Of a DNA stretch of 64,000 nucleotides, positions 47,701 to 60,744 are shown in pieces. This stretch comes from Ulota crispa (Eukaryota; Streptophyta; Bryopsida; Orthotrichales; Orthotrichaceae), in the NCBI GenBank assembly GCA_963920765.1, contig OY987247.1, positions 18,696,471-18,760,470 of the forward strand, in the 5' to 3' direction. The translations under genes were made by a program, and so were the position numbers. The notes under the pieces are model-generated. The model saw only the letters and a program-made list of their open reading frames with translations. It made no database searches and had not been told where the DNA came from. The first letter of the stretch is position 1, and each line of letters opens with the position of its first letter.

Positions 47701-50700
47701 TAATGCAATTATTAAAATGAACAAATTCTAAGCATTTGGATAATTAGGCAACACACTCACAATTCCAATTTTTAATTTTTGATTGTAACTCTAAAAGTCC
47801 TTATAATACGTCTTCTCCAAAAAAATAGAAAACCAAAAGTTCTTTTAATGTATTTGAGGTAAGTTTGAGTTTCTTCTCAAGCCCACTTCAAACCAATTTT
47901 TTTATTTTTCTTCCCTTTGGACTAAACACTGTAACTATGTGATGATTCCAAAGAGGAAACCAAAAGTTTTTTTAATGTGTTTGAGGTGGATTTGATTTGC
48001 ACCTCAAACCTACTACAAGAATTCTTTTACTTTTTTTTACGTTTTGGCTAAATGACTATGTTAAAACCCCAAGAATAAAGAACTAAAAGTTGATTTGTTC
48101 CGGGTAGGTTTGAGCTCCACCGACCCATAGAGAAAACTCAATGCTAAAAAGGGAGTAGTGTTTTCAAATTGGGTCAAAACAACTGCTTATGACAATTGTG
48201 GGAGCACGGTTTGTGGTTTGAGAATTACAATAGTTTTAAAAAGAAGGCTTGGTAATCTTGCAGCTTAAAGAGCCATGTGAGTTCATGACACAGTATTTTG
48301 TCAAAACAAATTACTAAGTTTGATGTGGTCAATAAAGTGTAACAATTATTATCATGAATCTTGTCTTGTAGTTGATCTCTGGATTAGCTTCTCAATTAGT
48401 TCTAAAATATGAATTCAGACAATTCAAAGCTGTTGTTATCAACCAATGACAATAATCTACTTTAAACAATTTTGTTTATTTTTTGGTTCAAAGCACCATT
48501 CCCATTTGTTGAGTTCATTTAGAGAGAAATTTCACATATGTATGAAATATTTGTTAAAGCAATGTTTTAACTACTATTAAAATAGAAATCACACAATATT
48601 CATCAATAGGAGAAAAACATGTGTACCATTTTGTATTTCACCTTAATCCAAAATAGCCATCTTAAACCAGATTCAATGGTATCAGATTTAGTCTAAGCCG
48701 CTAAGATTTTTTCCCTCTCAAAGTCCTCTCAGGTGAGGCCGTATGTATCCAAAAAAATGTTGGAGCTCAAATTCAGGTGACCACTCTAATTCTTCAAAAG
48801 TCCCATTTTGTAAGTTTTTTCCCCTTTTAATGAATATTGTGTTAAATGCAAGATAGTCCATTTGGCTGCAAAATAAAATGAGTGTTTTCACATTCAATTC
48901 AAAGTGTTTGCTAAAACAACCATTTACCTCTACATTTATATGAGCGTTGTATTTAGTTGCTAAATAGACAAAATGCATTGCAACCAAGCGGTTGTCAATT
49001 GCATTTTCTTTACAGTCCACAAAAAAGCCTCCACTATTTCTCCACATGTACATGAAGTAGCCATTGCTGCCCATTTTTGTTTTTGCAGCAATATCGTGAA
49101 GGTAATGTTGTCGTGTTTTTATTGTCCTCCATGCAAGAAGCATTTGGATTCAATGTGCTACATGGGCTGTATACTAAACTTTGCATCACAATCTTGTATG
49201 CCTCTAGTTGGATAACCAAATTTGGAATTTTTGCAAATATAGCCAAATTAGAGATGTCTTTAGTCCTCAACTCTAATTGATTGTTGAGGATCAACCAATC
49301 ATTGAACTCCAATTCCAAACTTATCACAAACAATGCAAAAACAGAGAATCTACAAACCACAAATCCAAGGCCTAATGGTGATCTATACAGATAGTGAGCA
49401 CAAGTCTCGCATAAGAGAAACATTTAGGAGTCAAAAATATGTAGAAATTGCTTGAATTGAGTGATCAAATCCAAAGGCCCCTCAAGAAAAATAAGAGAAC
49501 GTATCTGCAAGTACAGCTAAACCAATATTGTCTTTAGTCTTCAATTCCAATTGCTCAACAAAGATCAGCGAAAGATGAGCATGAGTTTGGCAAAAAGTTA
49601 AAAGTCTAATAGATTTGCACAAACTAAGATTGATCCCTCCCATTTTTATCCAACCAATTGGTGACAGCTGTCAGCTTGTTGCCAAAAAAAAATGCCCTAA
49701 AGTGCATGTGACAAGCTTCTCATTTGAAATTCAAATACCCAAATCTGCTTATGAACTCCTCAAAAACTTTGTGGTCCTTCAAATCCATCATTAGCTATTC
49801 AAAATTTGTGTTGAATACATGCTCAACTAAATCTAGCCACTCTTTGCAGTCTTGGCAAGTAATTATTTAGTTGTCAATTCTGCATAGTTTGGATTGCATG
49901 TAAATATCATGAAGAAATGGAGACACCTGTGCATACTTGCAAGCAAGTGCATCTTAATGCAATTGATTCATTTGGCATATCTTTTTAAAGAAGGATGATG
50001 GCAAAATGAACTTTTGACCAAATTTTGTTGTGTTGTGATTGCCAATGTTGAGAGCATCAACGACTCAACTGTACAATTCACATTGCGTCCTTCTACTACA
50101 AAGGAGCAATGTTAATTTGAACATGTTTTGTCAATTAGATTGCCCTAATTTGAACATGTTTTGTCAATTAGATTGCCCTAATTTGGACACTATTCTATCA
50201 ATTTGGACAAGTTTTTGTCAATTTTTTGTCAAGTTTTTGTCAATTTTTTGTCAAGTTTTTGTCAATTTTTTGTCAATTTGGACACTTTAATCAATTTGAA
50301 CCTGTTGCTACGGCCAACTTTTTTTGCAGTGTTCTAATTGTCATTAAAGAATTTGAGTCAGTTGTGCTCAATGGAGGCCCATGCATCAACCATACATTGT
50401 TGTAAGAGACAACTTGCTTAGAAAATATGGTCCTCCCAATTGTGTGGGTGGAGAGCATGTGCGTAGAATTGCATTTGCGCTACTCTCCTTGATTTGTGTC
50501 TACCTCTGATAGGAATTAGATCCAGTTCCTAAAAATCTTCATCAAAACCTTGCAAGGGGATGTTTCAAGACCACCCTTGACATCCATTGGGGAAGTAAAG
50601 CACATAGTGCAAGAGTGAATATGCATGGTGTAGTGCAAAGATTTGCTATAGAGGTTTTTCTATTCTCCTTAGAATAATGTCTTTGTCAAACATATTGCCA

Positions 50701-51000
50701 TTATGACCATCTCCAACCACTATTGCACCTACTCTATTTGCCATTGGAGTGTTGTAAATTTGCATGTCCCTAATTTGCAAAGTGAAAAAGCAAAGCTCCA
50801 AATTGTTTATTAGTTGCATAGCCAATTGCGCACAAACACTTTTGAAAAGTTATGCATATGAATAGTGCTTGCTTAACATGTTTTGAAGTTTGTTCAGTAA
50901 GTGTTGATCCAAATTTTCAAACAATGCTGTTCTTTTGCTCTCCAATTTTCTTTATGTTTTTAATACTTTGTGCCACATTTTGTGAGTGCTTCTTGTATCA
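44718..51000 (-). pseudogene. Helitron Rep/helicase gene remnant
   Basis: Leftward order of blocks: ENLDQHLLNKLQNMLSKHYS (about 50960), LQIRDMQIYNTPMANRVGAI and MQFYAHALHPHNWEDHI with VDAWASIEHN (50800-50350), GQKFILPSSFF (about 49990), DLVEHVF and the Rep HxH-like region EACHMHF (about 49760), AIDNRLVAMHFVYLATKYNA and HINVEV (about 49000), NERYFLCTLL (about 46830), SALIAFCDHLDTW (about 46610), a degenerate Walker A (KTNTTYLINFLL) near 46200, DEAPIVNKIAFEAFDWTLR with FGGITFVMG (about 45900), and HKLTLKVGTPVILVRNLDTS with NGLCNG (about 44870). This is the diagnostic Helitron Rep-helicase architecture for rolling-circle transposition. Every block is separated by stops, frameshifts or insertions. 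A CACTA-like MITE splits it at 50094. Neither Helitron end was identified. Confidence 0.85.
50094..50331. mobile_element. 238-bp CACTA-like MITE inside the Helitron, TTC target duplication
   Basis: The ends TACTACAAAGGAGCAATG and the inverse CACTGCAAAAAAAG are flanked by ttc at 50091-50093 and 50332-50334. Inside are two tandem copies of a 34-bp unit (aatttgaacatgttttgtca...) and three copies of aagtttttgtcaattttttg. It separates Helitron protein blocks that belong together. Confidence 0.75.
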
Positions 51001-51059
51001 ACAATCAAGATCGTATCCATGTTTTTATTTTCTTTATTGTACTTGGTCACAACTTTGAA

Positions 51060-52905
51060 TTTTTTCATCCATTGGTCACATTTAATAGAAGAAAGTGAAC
51101 TTCGGTGGATCCTTTGGAATTGAGACAAATTGATTTAATCATTTATTCTATTTTTTTTTTTTCAATTTATAAGTTTTTTTTTCTCCCTCTTGTTTTTTCT
51201 TCTCACCCCTTAGTAGACCTTCAAAACTTGGATGCAAGAAGTAGAATCTATCAAGAAGACTACAAAATTTACCATTAAAACTTTAGTTATTAGTAAAAAA
51301 TGGAAAATAAGACAAACTTGATCACATAGTTGTTTTAATGTGTTTTAACAATGGATTTAATTGTAATAAAACAAGATATCAAAAAATCTACAATTCCAAT
51401 ATACCTTTCAATTTATACGTATTTATAGTAATAAAATGCAATTAGTGCAAAACACTTTATTCTTTGCAATAATTCTTTTAGCAATATAACAACATTCTAA
51501 CAATAAATATTGTACTCACAACAATAGAGCCTCATCAAAACAATAATCTTGATCGTTAACAATACCATATAGTGACAAAATCAACCATTCAATTTTTTTG
51601 GGATTGCTTAGTTACTCTAAAAATCTTGAGATCATCTTGAAGGAGTCTAAATGACCATGAAACCTTATCCGTTTTTTTGACATGTAAAATTCCATGTCAT
51701 TTTATCATCAATGTTGTGCATTGGTCAATTTTGAACTTTGAGGACCATTGAAAGTGATCATGGACCATATCCTTTTTCTTCTACAATCATAATGCTTTAA
51801 ATGCCTTGGTTTGTGGCCTTTGATCAACAGTGTGACAAGTTTGTGATTATCTAAATTAATAGCTTCCTACTAGTAACCAATTAGAGTGAACATATTCAAG
51901 TTTATATATATAATGGACTTTTTAAAACTTTTACCAAATTTTTTTATAGAAACATTCACTTTATTACTTGTTTCAAAATAATTACAAACTAAATCATACA
52001 TTAATTCATGTAATAAGGTATATAGCTTCCTACAAAATGAGTAGAGATTTATTTTTATTTTTTTAATTCTTTATTAATTTTCAAAAACTGCCATACAAAA
52101 AACTATTTAATTATATTTTTTGCTATTGCTTGATCTTTTATCATTAAACAAAAATCTTAAAATCATGATTATTTCATAGAGTATGTGAAAAGACAAAAAA
52201 TATCAATACTAGATTGTATAAGTTTTTGTTTGATTGATCTTGAAAATATTATTTTTTGATTTGACATGTGGAAATATTTAAAGAACATATTGTAAGAACC
52301 TATGCCATTGTGTTTACAATTTGTTGTTTCAAACATATGTATTTGTTTATAATGTAATCATTTGGTCAATAATGAGCAAAACACGAGTGCTCTCATACCT
52401 AGATATTGAAACCTCATGTCTTTTTTCGTACTGTTCCTGAACTATATTCTAGATCATTTCTACTCATGTAATATTGAACGTTTCACATGCTTCCAATGTT
52501 ACATATATAATAAATGGCATGAAAATTTCGCCACTAATAAGGCTCTTTAAATGTTTTATACCCGTTCTTTCTTATTATATAAATATTACCATCAAATTCA
52601 TGTAATCACCAAAGTTTGTTGATTAGTGAGTTCTCATTCAACATACTTGTAGTTTAATGAGTTTAAAAAGATCTTAAAGTTTCTAGCTTAAATGATAGTA
52701 AATAACAAACTTTTGATAAAAAATAATGACAATTGAGGTTTCTTTTTCTTTTACAATCAATATTTGAGAAGGAAACTTATGTAATTGTTTCTAAACAATT
52801 AATGTAAAATCATTTTTTGTAAGTAATAGCTTTGTATATGGGTATTTCTTAACGGTTCATTTTATTTTTTTAATACGTAGAATAGTTTCTTAACACCATG
52901 GGTTA
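51060..52905. other. AT-rich intergenic sequence
   Basis: Very AT-rich, with no supported gene or element. It is the downstream flank of the F-box gene; possible polyadenylation signals are too common in this composition to call. Confidence 0.4.
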
Positions 52906-54656
52906 CTATGGCTTTCTATTAAAACATGGCTCATAAGAAGCATTGAGAAGATGATAAGATTCCACATCTGAAAACTTTTGTGTAGGAAAGTAGAAACTTG
53001 ACCATTGTGAGGTTTCTATGTTGTATTGAATTATAACAAAAGCTTTTTTGCCAAATTTAAATGAAATTATAGTATCACAACCACTTACCTCATAATCATC
53101 AAGATAGATTGATTTGGAAGATAGTTTGTGGATGAGGTTGTTTGGCATTGTTGCTAATAGCCTAAATTCCCAAAATTCATGTTTGCTCTCTTTAATTATT
53201 ATTTCTACAACATATAAAGTCACTATAGCAACTTTTGTATAAGTAGTAGCAAAGATTCTTGTTGAAGTTCCTTGCACAAGTTTTGGAGCTTGAAGGGACG
53301 ATGAATCAGGAACGTTGTTTAGAACAAAAGGTATTATAAGCTTTTTAATACAAGGTGAACTTCCAATATTGAAATAATACAAACATGGACTTTCACCTTT
53401 TTTTGATTTCAAGTTTTGAACTAGCATTATCCCTCCAACAAATATTTTGTAGCCTATCATGGCAATACAAGAATTGCTATAGTAATCTAAAATAGGTAAT
53501 CTACATTCAATACTATCACAATAAACATAACATTTTTCTTGTGAAGAGTATACAATCAAATTAATTGTCCTTTTTAAATTGCTATAGTTATTCAAGATTT
53601 TGCACTTTAGATTGGTTTTACCTTGCTGGCATATATTTTGAATGTCAACATCCCATCCAATTAAAACCAACATGTAACAAGTGCGTTCTTTATTTCTCCA
53701 TATAAATTTTCCTATTTTTTTATTCATTAATCTAGTAGGAATTAGTGGTAATATAGTAAATTCTTTTGTAAGCGGATTGACAACATGCATAATAGATTGA
53801 TGTTCAGTATAAACATGTGCATGCCTCAAAAATGAATCAATCGGAATGTTTCCTACCTCCAACAAATGTAGATTTTGACTACACTCTTGATGTCTTCCAT
53901 CAATCACAAATAACCCTACCAAAAATAGTCAAATGTAATTTTATACAAATATAAAATTACAAATAGTGTTTGAAATTAGTGAACTTTTACAAAAATAATA
54001 AAATGATATTATAACCTAAATTTACTTTAGTAGGTAGATAGTTATAAGTTAATTTATATCCGTTTGTAACAAATTTTGAGGAAATAAGCAATATCAAGTA
54101 TTGTTCTATATAAACCTGCAGAACCGGTAATAATCCTTAAGTTGTATATACTTTTGTTGTCGGACAAAAAATTGAAAGAAGGCAAAAGTGTCCAAAATCT
54201 ATTGTTACTACTGGTATCATATTCCTTCTTGTGTCCCGCCAAAAGCCAAGATTTCAAACCATTTGCATTTCTTTTGTTGGTCTTAACGATAATTGGATGG
54301 TACCAAATGGATGTTTTCATTATTGGATTTTCAAACAGACTACTTACTTTCCACGTTACAGATTCTTTATCTTTGGAATCATTTGAAGGGATGTTGTGGT
54401 AATATTCCACCACATCCTCCGATAGCTTAAACATTGTTTTATAGTTACGCAACCTATGTGAGGAAATTTTTCACCTATAAATACTTGTCTCACCAAAAAA
54501 ATCACAAAACCAATGTCCACTTAGTCTAAATATTATTGGAAATGTTTGAAGTTTTATAGGAACAGCAACAAGAAAAATAATATTAGACTTGTCATTGCAA
54601 AAGATATAAAATTCACCTAATTTGCTTAGCAAACCCAATATTGAGTGCGCTTTCAA
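52906..54656 (-). pseudogene. F-box/kelch-type gene, two exons seen, one in-frame TGA
   Basis: The exon ending at 54116 contains an F-box-like stretch (FLVAVPIKLQTFPIIFRLSG, then HWFCDFF), a single TGA at 54473-54471, then the same frame on through LKSWLLAGHK and RFWTLLPSFNFLSDNKSIYN to GSAG. A 200-bp intron (54115-53916) has a consensus donor CAG/GTTTAT and acceptor TGGTAG/G. Exon 2 continues in frame as LFVIDGRHQ, then VVNPLTKEFTILPLIPTRLM, to a stop at 52906. The exon-2 part (about 335 residues) matches plant F-box-associated beta-propeller domains with the NPLT-K-LP signature. F-box proteins recruit substrates to SCF ubiquitin ligases. No ATG is found in the first exon (a stop lies just upstream), so an upstream exon or a lost start is needed. 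With only one stop over about 470 codons, it is a recent pseudogene or a gene with an odd exon. Confidence 0.7.
53916..54115 (-). other. 200-bp intron of the F-box gene
   Basis: Joining ...TCTGCAG to GGTTATTTGTG restores GSAGLFVID, the expected continuous F-box-associated sequence. The donor is GTTTAT, the acceptor TTTTGGTAG. Confidence 0.85.
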
Positions 54657-54659
54657 TCA

Positions 54660-56480
54660 CAATGTGCATGAAAACTAAGCATGCTTGAAAATTTACCTTC
54701 AATTTAACACAAAATTATAGGATTAACGAGCTCCGTCGTAACTTAATTCTAAACCTATAAGAGAATACACTAGACATTTGAGATTTGTGATTCAGTGATA
54801 TAGGTTGACTGGAATGCATACTTTATCATTTAAGAGTCATTAATGTGAACGTTCTTAATACCTACTTTGATTAATCCAATACTCATTATAACTTTTGATT
54901 ATAACTAAGAGTTTGATCCTCAGTAAAACAAAATGAGAATTTAGAAATTTGATCAATTTGAATGTACCTTTCAGTCTTAAAGTGTAATTTTGATTGAAAT
55001 CTCGATGCACAGTCCGGAAAAAAATAGCATTAAATGATTCGTAACACTCAAGCTTGTTGAAAATTATCATGATATCATTTGAAAGAATATTCTCTATTCC
55101 ATTTAGAAAAGGTCAAGATGACGTGAAACAGATCACAATACACGATTGATCTTCTTATATTTGCTTTGGAAACACTTTTTCATTTTTGAATGGAATAAAA
55201 TACTTCCTTGTACTCCTAATTTTGTTTCAAATTTGACACATTTAAGTTATTTGTCTTTGGAAAAAAGTACATGTCACCAACATTAGAAAACAATAATTAC
55301 AGTTTGCACGAGAACCTAAGAATATCGCTTAGAAACTTGGTAGAAATAGAATGCTATCATTTCACATGTTGTACCTCGATTATTTTTTAGACAAATTTTC
55401 AAATGTATGCTCAATTTGTGTGACGTAATTGTTTTTCTAGGGCTATTTTTTTTATATTTCCTTTATAATTATGATAGTAGCGGCCTTTTTTAATTATACT
55501 TCTATCAATTTTATGTTAAGAACAACCATAAAAAAGGTTAGTAGGACAGACGGAGCCAATTTGATGGAAAATTTCCCCCGTTATTAACAGAAGGTTCTCT
55601 ACTACTTTGTAGAAGCAATGGACTCCATACAAATCTTTTTAAGTTGGATTGCAGATATTAATTATCGCGATTATGCAGGCTAGGTTTTTTATTTGGCCAA
55701 CATATTGAGCTCAAATGAAATGAAATTATTTCCTTCCTTAAAGCTTCAATTTTTTGCAACATGCTTTAACGTCAATTTGTAACAAAGTGAATTCAATTCA
55801 TTGGATTAACGTAACATAAAATCTTCATATAGATGGCAAGTTACACCCATATGTCATCAATTAAAATGTAAATCGTTCGTCATATATTAGCTCTACAACA
55901 CGACAATCGAAAATTTATCAGAAACATTGTAATAACTTTTCCTTTTGAAAATATTTTGCAAAATCAATCTCAAAGATAGAATATTAGCGGACAACAATGC
56001 GTTTTTTGAAGAAAATCGTGGATTTTTTAACTACAACCTTTTTAAGAGCCTTCGGTACAAACAAAGAGTTGTCGACCATTTATGGAGGCAAAATGCTTAC
56101 ATGTTAACAAAAGAAATATAACAGAAATCGGCTGATTCATTTTTCAACTTTACAAAGATCATGTTATACATGTTCAATTCCTTCTTTTAATAGTACTATT
56201 ACGTGGAATTTTCTTAGTATAACACCTTTAATGAAATGTTATACGCTTCTTTTTTTTATCTCCCTATAATAAAAAAGATCTTCACCAAAAGAATTACGAA
56301 ATAACATGATGTTTATCAAAATAAAATTTCAAATGCTCTACTTGATTCAAACGAATGGAAGTTGAAGGTTGAAAAATAATTAACAAGTTTTCTGCATTTT
56401 GCAAAATAAAATTTACCTAAACCATTCCACATAAATCAACATAATAAAGAAAGCTGTTCTAAATTAATAGTCTATTAACT
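54660..56480. other. Upstream flank of the F-box gene
   Basis: AT-rich and without supported genes or repeats. It may contain the F-box gene promoter and a missing first exon; none could be placed. Confidence 0.4.
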
Positions 56481-56830
56481 ATTATTCGTGGACTCGTGCA
56501 CCGCTAGATGGTAAAAGGCTATCATATCCATGGTATCCCCATGTCACCATTTATTCACAAAAAAATATTCCATAGGATAATGTAAACTCAAATTCAATTT
56601 TAGATCTAAATCCATTTGCCTCTTTATCTCTCTTTCTACTCCTTTTTATGTGAATTGCAAATTCAAGTTCAAAAAGATTCAATGGGTTCCACCAACAATG
56701 TCCTTCCACATACAATGCCCATGTTCATTACTTTGCCCCTTGGCTCTTGGCTTCACTTTGCCTCTTGGCTTCCGGCCAATCACAAATTTTTAAATCATAC
56801 TTTGCTTGCAACTACCCAACTAATAAAGAA
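56481..56830 (+). repeat. (TA)n-associated interspersed repeat, copy X4
   Basis: It begins attattcgtggactcgtgcac and ends aactacccaactaataaag, matching the start and end of X1. The interior shares ttttgccccttggctct and ccaatcacaa with X1 but lacks the minisatellite. Confidence 0.7.
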
Positions 56831-56842
56831 TGTATTCTATTA

Positions 56843-58668
56843 CTCCCTCCGTCCCAAAATGATCTCCCTATTACACAAAATGTCATAGATTAAGCTTGAA
56901 AAGAACCATTCAAAAAAAAAATGATCTATGAGTAGAGTATGATGTCCTCCTATTGTTTTGAAAATCTGAGTTTCAATGTAGTTTTCAAAATGTGGTTTCA
57001 AAGTGCTTGAAAATTGAATTTTTGAGGCATTTTTGACGAGCACTAGTGGCCACTCACTTGATGGCATGGGATTGGTTAGCAAGGTAGTTGCAAGAAATGC
57101 TTCACAATATTGTCTCAAACACCCTTAAAACTGGTAGTACTAGGTAGTGCTATGAGCTTTTGAAATATTTTTTTTATAAATAAAATAAAATATGAGAAAT
57201 TTGTAAAGCACTTATAATAGCACTTAAAATAGCATACTCATGAAAATTCAAACCTAGAAAAAATTTATCCTAAAGTTATGCACAAAAACAAAGGGACATA
57301 AATTACACCCAAAAAGACAATTTCTTTTTTGCTTTTAAAAAATAGTAAAAAAATTCAAAAAAAAAAAAAAAAATGTTCACTTTTTATCTCTTTGAGTAGC
57401 TTTACTTGATGCAAGTGGTTTTTGAAGGAAGTTTTTTTATTTCACCAATGCAAGGAGAATGCATGCCCACTTTGAGACAATGTGCATGGCATGGAATTTA
57501 GAATTTTGTAAAACCCTTCTACAAATCCATGTAATGCTCTACAATAAACAACTTCCCTAATTTGTGGCACAAGATTTGCTTTTCTGAACCCAAAATAGTA
57601 TTAAAAACCCCCAAAATGGCCAAGGTAGACACCTACTAGGGTGTTGTTTAAAAACAATAAAAAAAAATTATTATTATTGGACGTCTATAAATTTGAAGTG
57701 AACATAACTCTAAAATTCCAAGTCAAAATGACTTGGTATGGAAAAGATAGGAGCCAAAAACCACTTGCAAGAGGTGAAGGGGACAAAAAATAGTACAAGT
57801 GTTTCTTGCAATCACCCAATGCTGGGTGATTGCAAGAAACACTTCACAATTTTGTCTCAAACACCAATAGTACTTGTAGTACTAGTAGTACTACCAAGCT
57901 TTTGGAATAATTTTTTTAAAAATAAAATAAAATATGGACAATTTGTAAAGCACTTAAAATAGCATACTCATGAAAAGTTAGACCTAGAAAACTTTTTATT
58001 CTAAAAGTTATGCACAAAACAAAATCACTTACAAAAAGTCAATTTCTTTCTTGCTTTTTAGAAAATAATAAATCATTCAAGAAAATAAAATAAAAACTGG
58101 CCATTTGAAAACCCATTAAACGCATTCACATGGTACAATTGCTTTGCTGAGGAATTTCTTTGTATTTTGCCAATGAGAGAGATAGGATGCCCACTTTGAA
58201 ACAATGTAGATGCCATGGAATTTATAATTTTGCAAAACCCTTCTATGAATGCATGTAAGCATGCTCTATAAACAACATCCCTTATTTATAGCCCTAGAAA
58301 AGCTTTTTTGGACCCAAAGTAGTACTAAAAACCTCCAAAATGGTCAAGGTAGACACCTATTTGGAAGCTATTTAAAAATAGTAAAATAATTAAAAAAAAC
58401 CGCAAAATTATGGAAGGTCTATAACTATGACATGTACCTTCCTTTGAAATTTTAGCTCAAAAAAACTTATTTTGCAGAAGTTACAAGCCAAAAAGCACCT
58501 GCGGGAAGTGAAGGAGACAAGAAATAGTACAAGTGTTTCTTGCAATCACCCAGCATGCCCATGCTTTTGGACTATGTACATGTGTTGCTAACTTCCTCCT
58601 CCAACAAGAAGATCATTTTGGGACACTAAATAATGGCCAATAGGAAGATCATTTTGGGATGGAGGGAG
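56843..58668. mobile_element. 1.83-kb mariner/Stowaway-ended element with TA target site
   Basis: The left end is TA-CTCCCTCCGTCCCAAAATGA and the right end the inverse, one mismatch in 22 bases, flanked by TA on both sides (56841-56842, 58669-58670). CTCCCTCCGTCCC is the classic plant Stowaway/Tc1-mariner terminus. It is several times longer than a typical Stowaway MITE and has no transposase frame. The interior carries a roughly 735-bp tandem duplication (about 57085-57820 and 57822-58550). Confidence 0.85.
57797..57846. repeat. Near-perfect palindrome at the duplication joint
   Basis: agtgtttcttgcaatcaccc, a short atgc centre and its inverse gggtgattgcaagaaacact form a hairpin with arms of about 21 bp. 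It lies exactly where the two internal units of the mariner-ended element meet. Confidence 0.85.
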
Positions 58669-58670
58669 TA

Positions 58671-60674
58671 GTGTATTAACCATTTTTGAACTTAAAATTA
58701 AACTAATTGCCAAAATTTGATATACAAGTAACATTCAATAATTGAGGAAAAATCTTTAACACATCACAAACAATAAGGAAAAATATAAATTAAACCATAA
58801 AAACATGATGTAGGAGGCGCACTTTGCATTACATCATCTTCTAAAAGACATTTATGGCAAACGTAAACAAAGTATTACTTATTAGGTCCAATTTTTATCA
58901 TAAAGTTTTGGACGTAAAATAAAGTGGCTTAGTTGATCCTAAATATTACATATCTAATTACTTTATCATCAAGATCGGTCATATGAAAAAGGGGAAATTA
59001 CAAATAGAGGCTTGAAAACAGAAATAGGCGCAATTTCAATATAATTGCAAATAGGGGCACAATTTTTAAAAATTGCATTTTTTTGGTTGATTTAGATACA
59101 TCATCTTAAATGTTAGCTAACTTCCAAAAAAAAATAAAAGTCTTCAAAAGTTGTCATTCCCTATACTAAAACTTCTTTATTTAGGCTTAATTTGGAGAGA
59201 CTTTTAAATTTTTAGAAGCTGGTTAACATTTAATGTGATTTATCTAAATCAACCAATGTCCAAACACAAAAGAAAATTACAATTTTCTTTTGATATCTTA
59301 CCTCTATTTGTAATTATTTTGAAATTATGCCCCTATTTGTAATATTTTACGTTGTCATACCCCTATTTGTAATATCCTCTTTGAAAAATGATAATTACTT
59401 AAATCTTATAAATCCTCTTAGAACTGAATGCCCTGATCAATCTAAATTATTGCACATTCAATCTATATAATAAAGCATGGTGTGTATGTCTATCTCGTGA
59501 TATCATGACTTATTGTGTATGTCTCATAATATTATGAGATGTAATGTCAAATTTTTTTTAATCTCAATCTCTAATAAAGAGAGGGACAAAAGAAGAAAAT
59601 GCACTCAAAGGAAGGGTGAGTCTTCACAAGGAGATGAAAAGGCACCCAAATGTATGTTGAAAAGTCATTATAATTTTCCAAATTTGAGAATTTAAGGCAT
59701 GTGAAGCACTAGGTGGCTATGCATCACCTAAATCTTGAAATTTATAGGGAAAAGAGATTGAAAAAAAGGCACTAAAAGGGAAATGGAAAAAAGGGCGTAT
59801 TAAAACTTGCAAAGAAAAGTCACACTTATACTAGTTAGGAAAACTCAAGTATCAATACACAAACCAAAAGATTATAAAAAGATATCTTCTATAAAACATT
59901 CATTGTAAATTCCTAAAAGCCATTTTCCTTGCAAGGGATAAAAAGGATTTTAGGTAAGCTTGTTTTATTGGGCTTTTTTATTGTCATTTTGAAGTTTTCT
60001 TTTGAACTAGAGATTTGCAAGGGCTACATGGAGATATTGTGTTTTTTGAGATTTGATTTATAGTTCAAAAAATATATGAGCGCTTTAAGTGTTTTTTTTG
60101 AGCGAGAAATGATTAAAACATGCAATTTTTCATTAACTTCTCTAAGAGCAACCAATGAAGGGCATGACCCTTCATTGCAACATATTCAAAGCAAATAGTG
60201 TATTTGATATATATACCAGTCTTTGCATTACATTAACTACTAGAGATTTAGTTTTTCTTTTCAAGTTTTTGGAATTGTTAATACAAATAAGACCTTTCAA
60301 TCAATCGTTGAGACTTTTTTTTTCCAAAAACAACCATGTAAAATTTGGTTTGATAAAAACTTTAGTGTAGCATGTATTAAAAAAACAAGGCCCTTGAAGA
60401 GAATGTTTTAAGTCATTGGTGGCAATGAAGACTTGTGGAATTATGCTTAACATGATTTAAAGCATGCTTGACAAATCTCTCTTGCATTTGTAGTGCAAAA
60501 GAAGTTTACAATATTTGGTCAAATGGACTTCAAAATTTGGACAAAAGTCAAAATGAAACTTTTAAAACTAACTTTAAATGCTCGTGTCTCTCAATTCATG
60601 ATGCCGAGTCTCATGAAACTTTTACCATGACTCCTTTCAAAAGTCTAATGCAAAATCCTATTGTTTGATTTGTA

Positions 60675-60680
<6 letters not shown>
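58671..60680. other. Intergenic AT-rich sequence
   Basis: No supported gene. Frames at 59513-59695, 60155-60370 and 60468-60668 have no motifs. Around 59010-59360 the phrase (c)aaataggg(g)c and its inverse ccctatttgtaat repeat at both ends with inverted sequence between, suggesting a further degenerate foldback element. Confidence 0.4.

Positions 60681-60737
<57 letters not shown>
60681..60737. repeat. (AT)n microsatellite
   Basis: About 57 bp of pure AT dinucleotides, directly bordering (TA)n-associated repeat unit i. Confidence 0.95.
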
Positions 60738-60742
<5 letters not shown>

Positions 60743-60744
60743 TA

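Noticed and set aside
49034-49423. 129-codon minus-strand frame
   Set aside because: It is a shadow frame of the Helitron remnant; the recognisable Rep-region blocks are in other frames.
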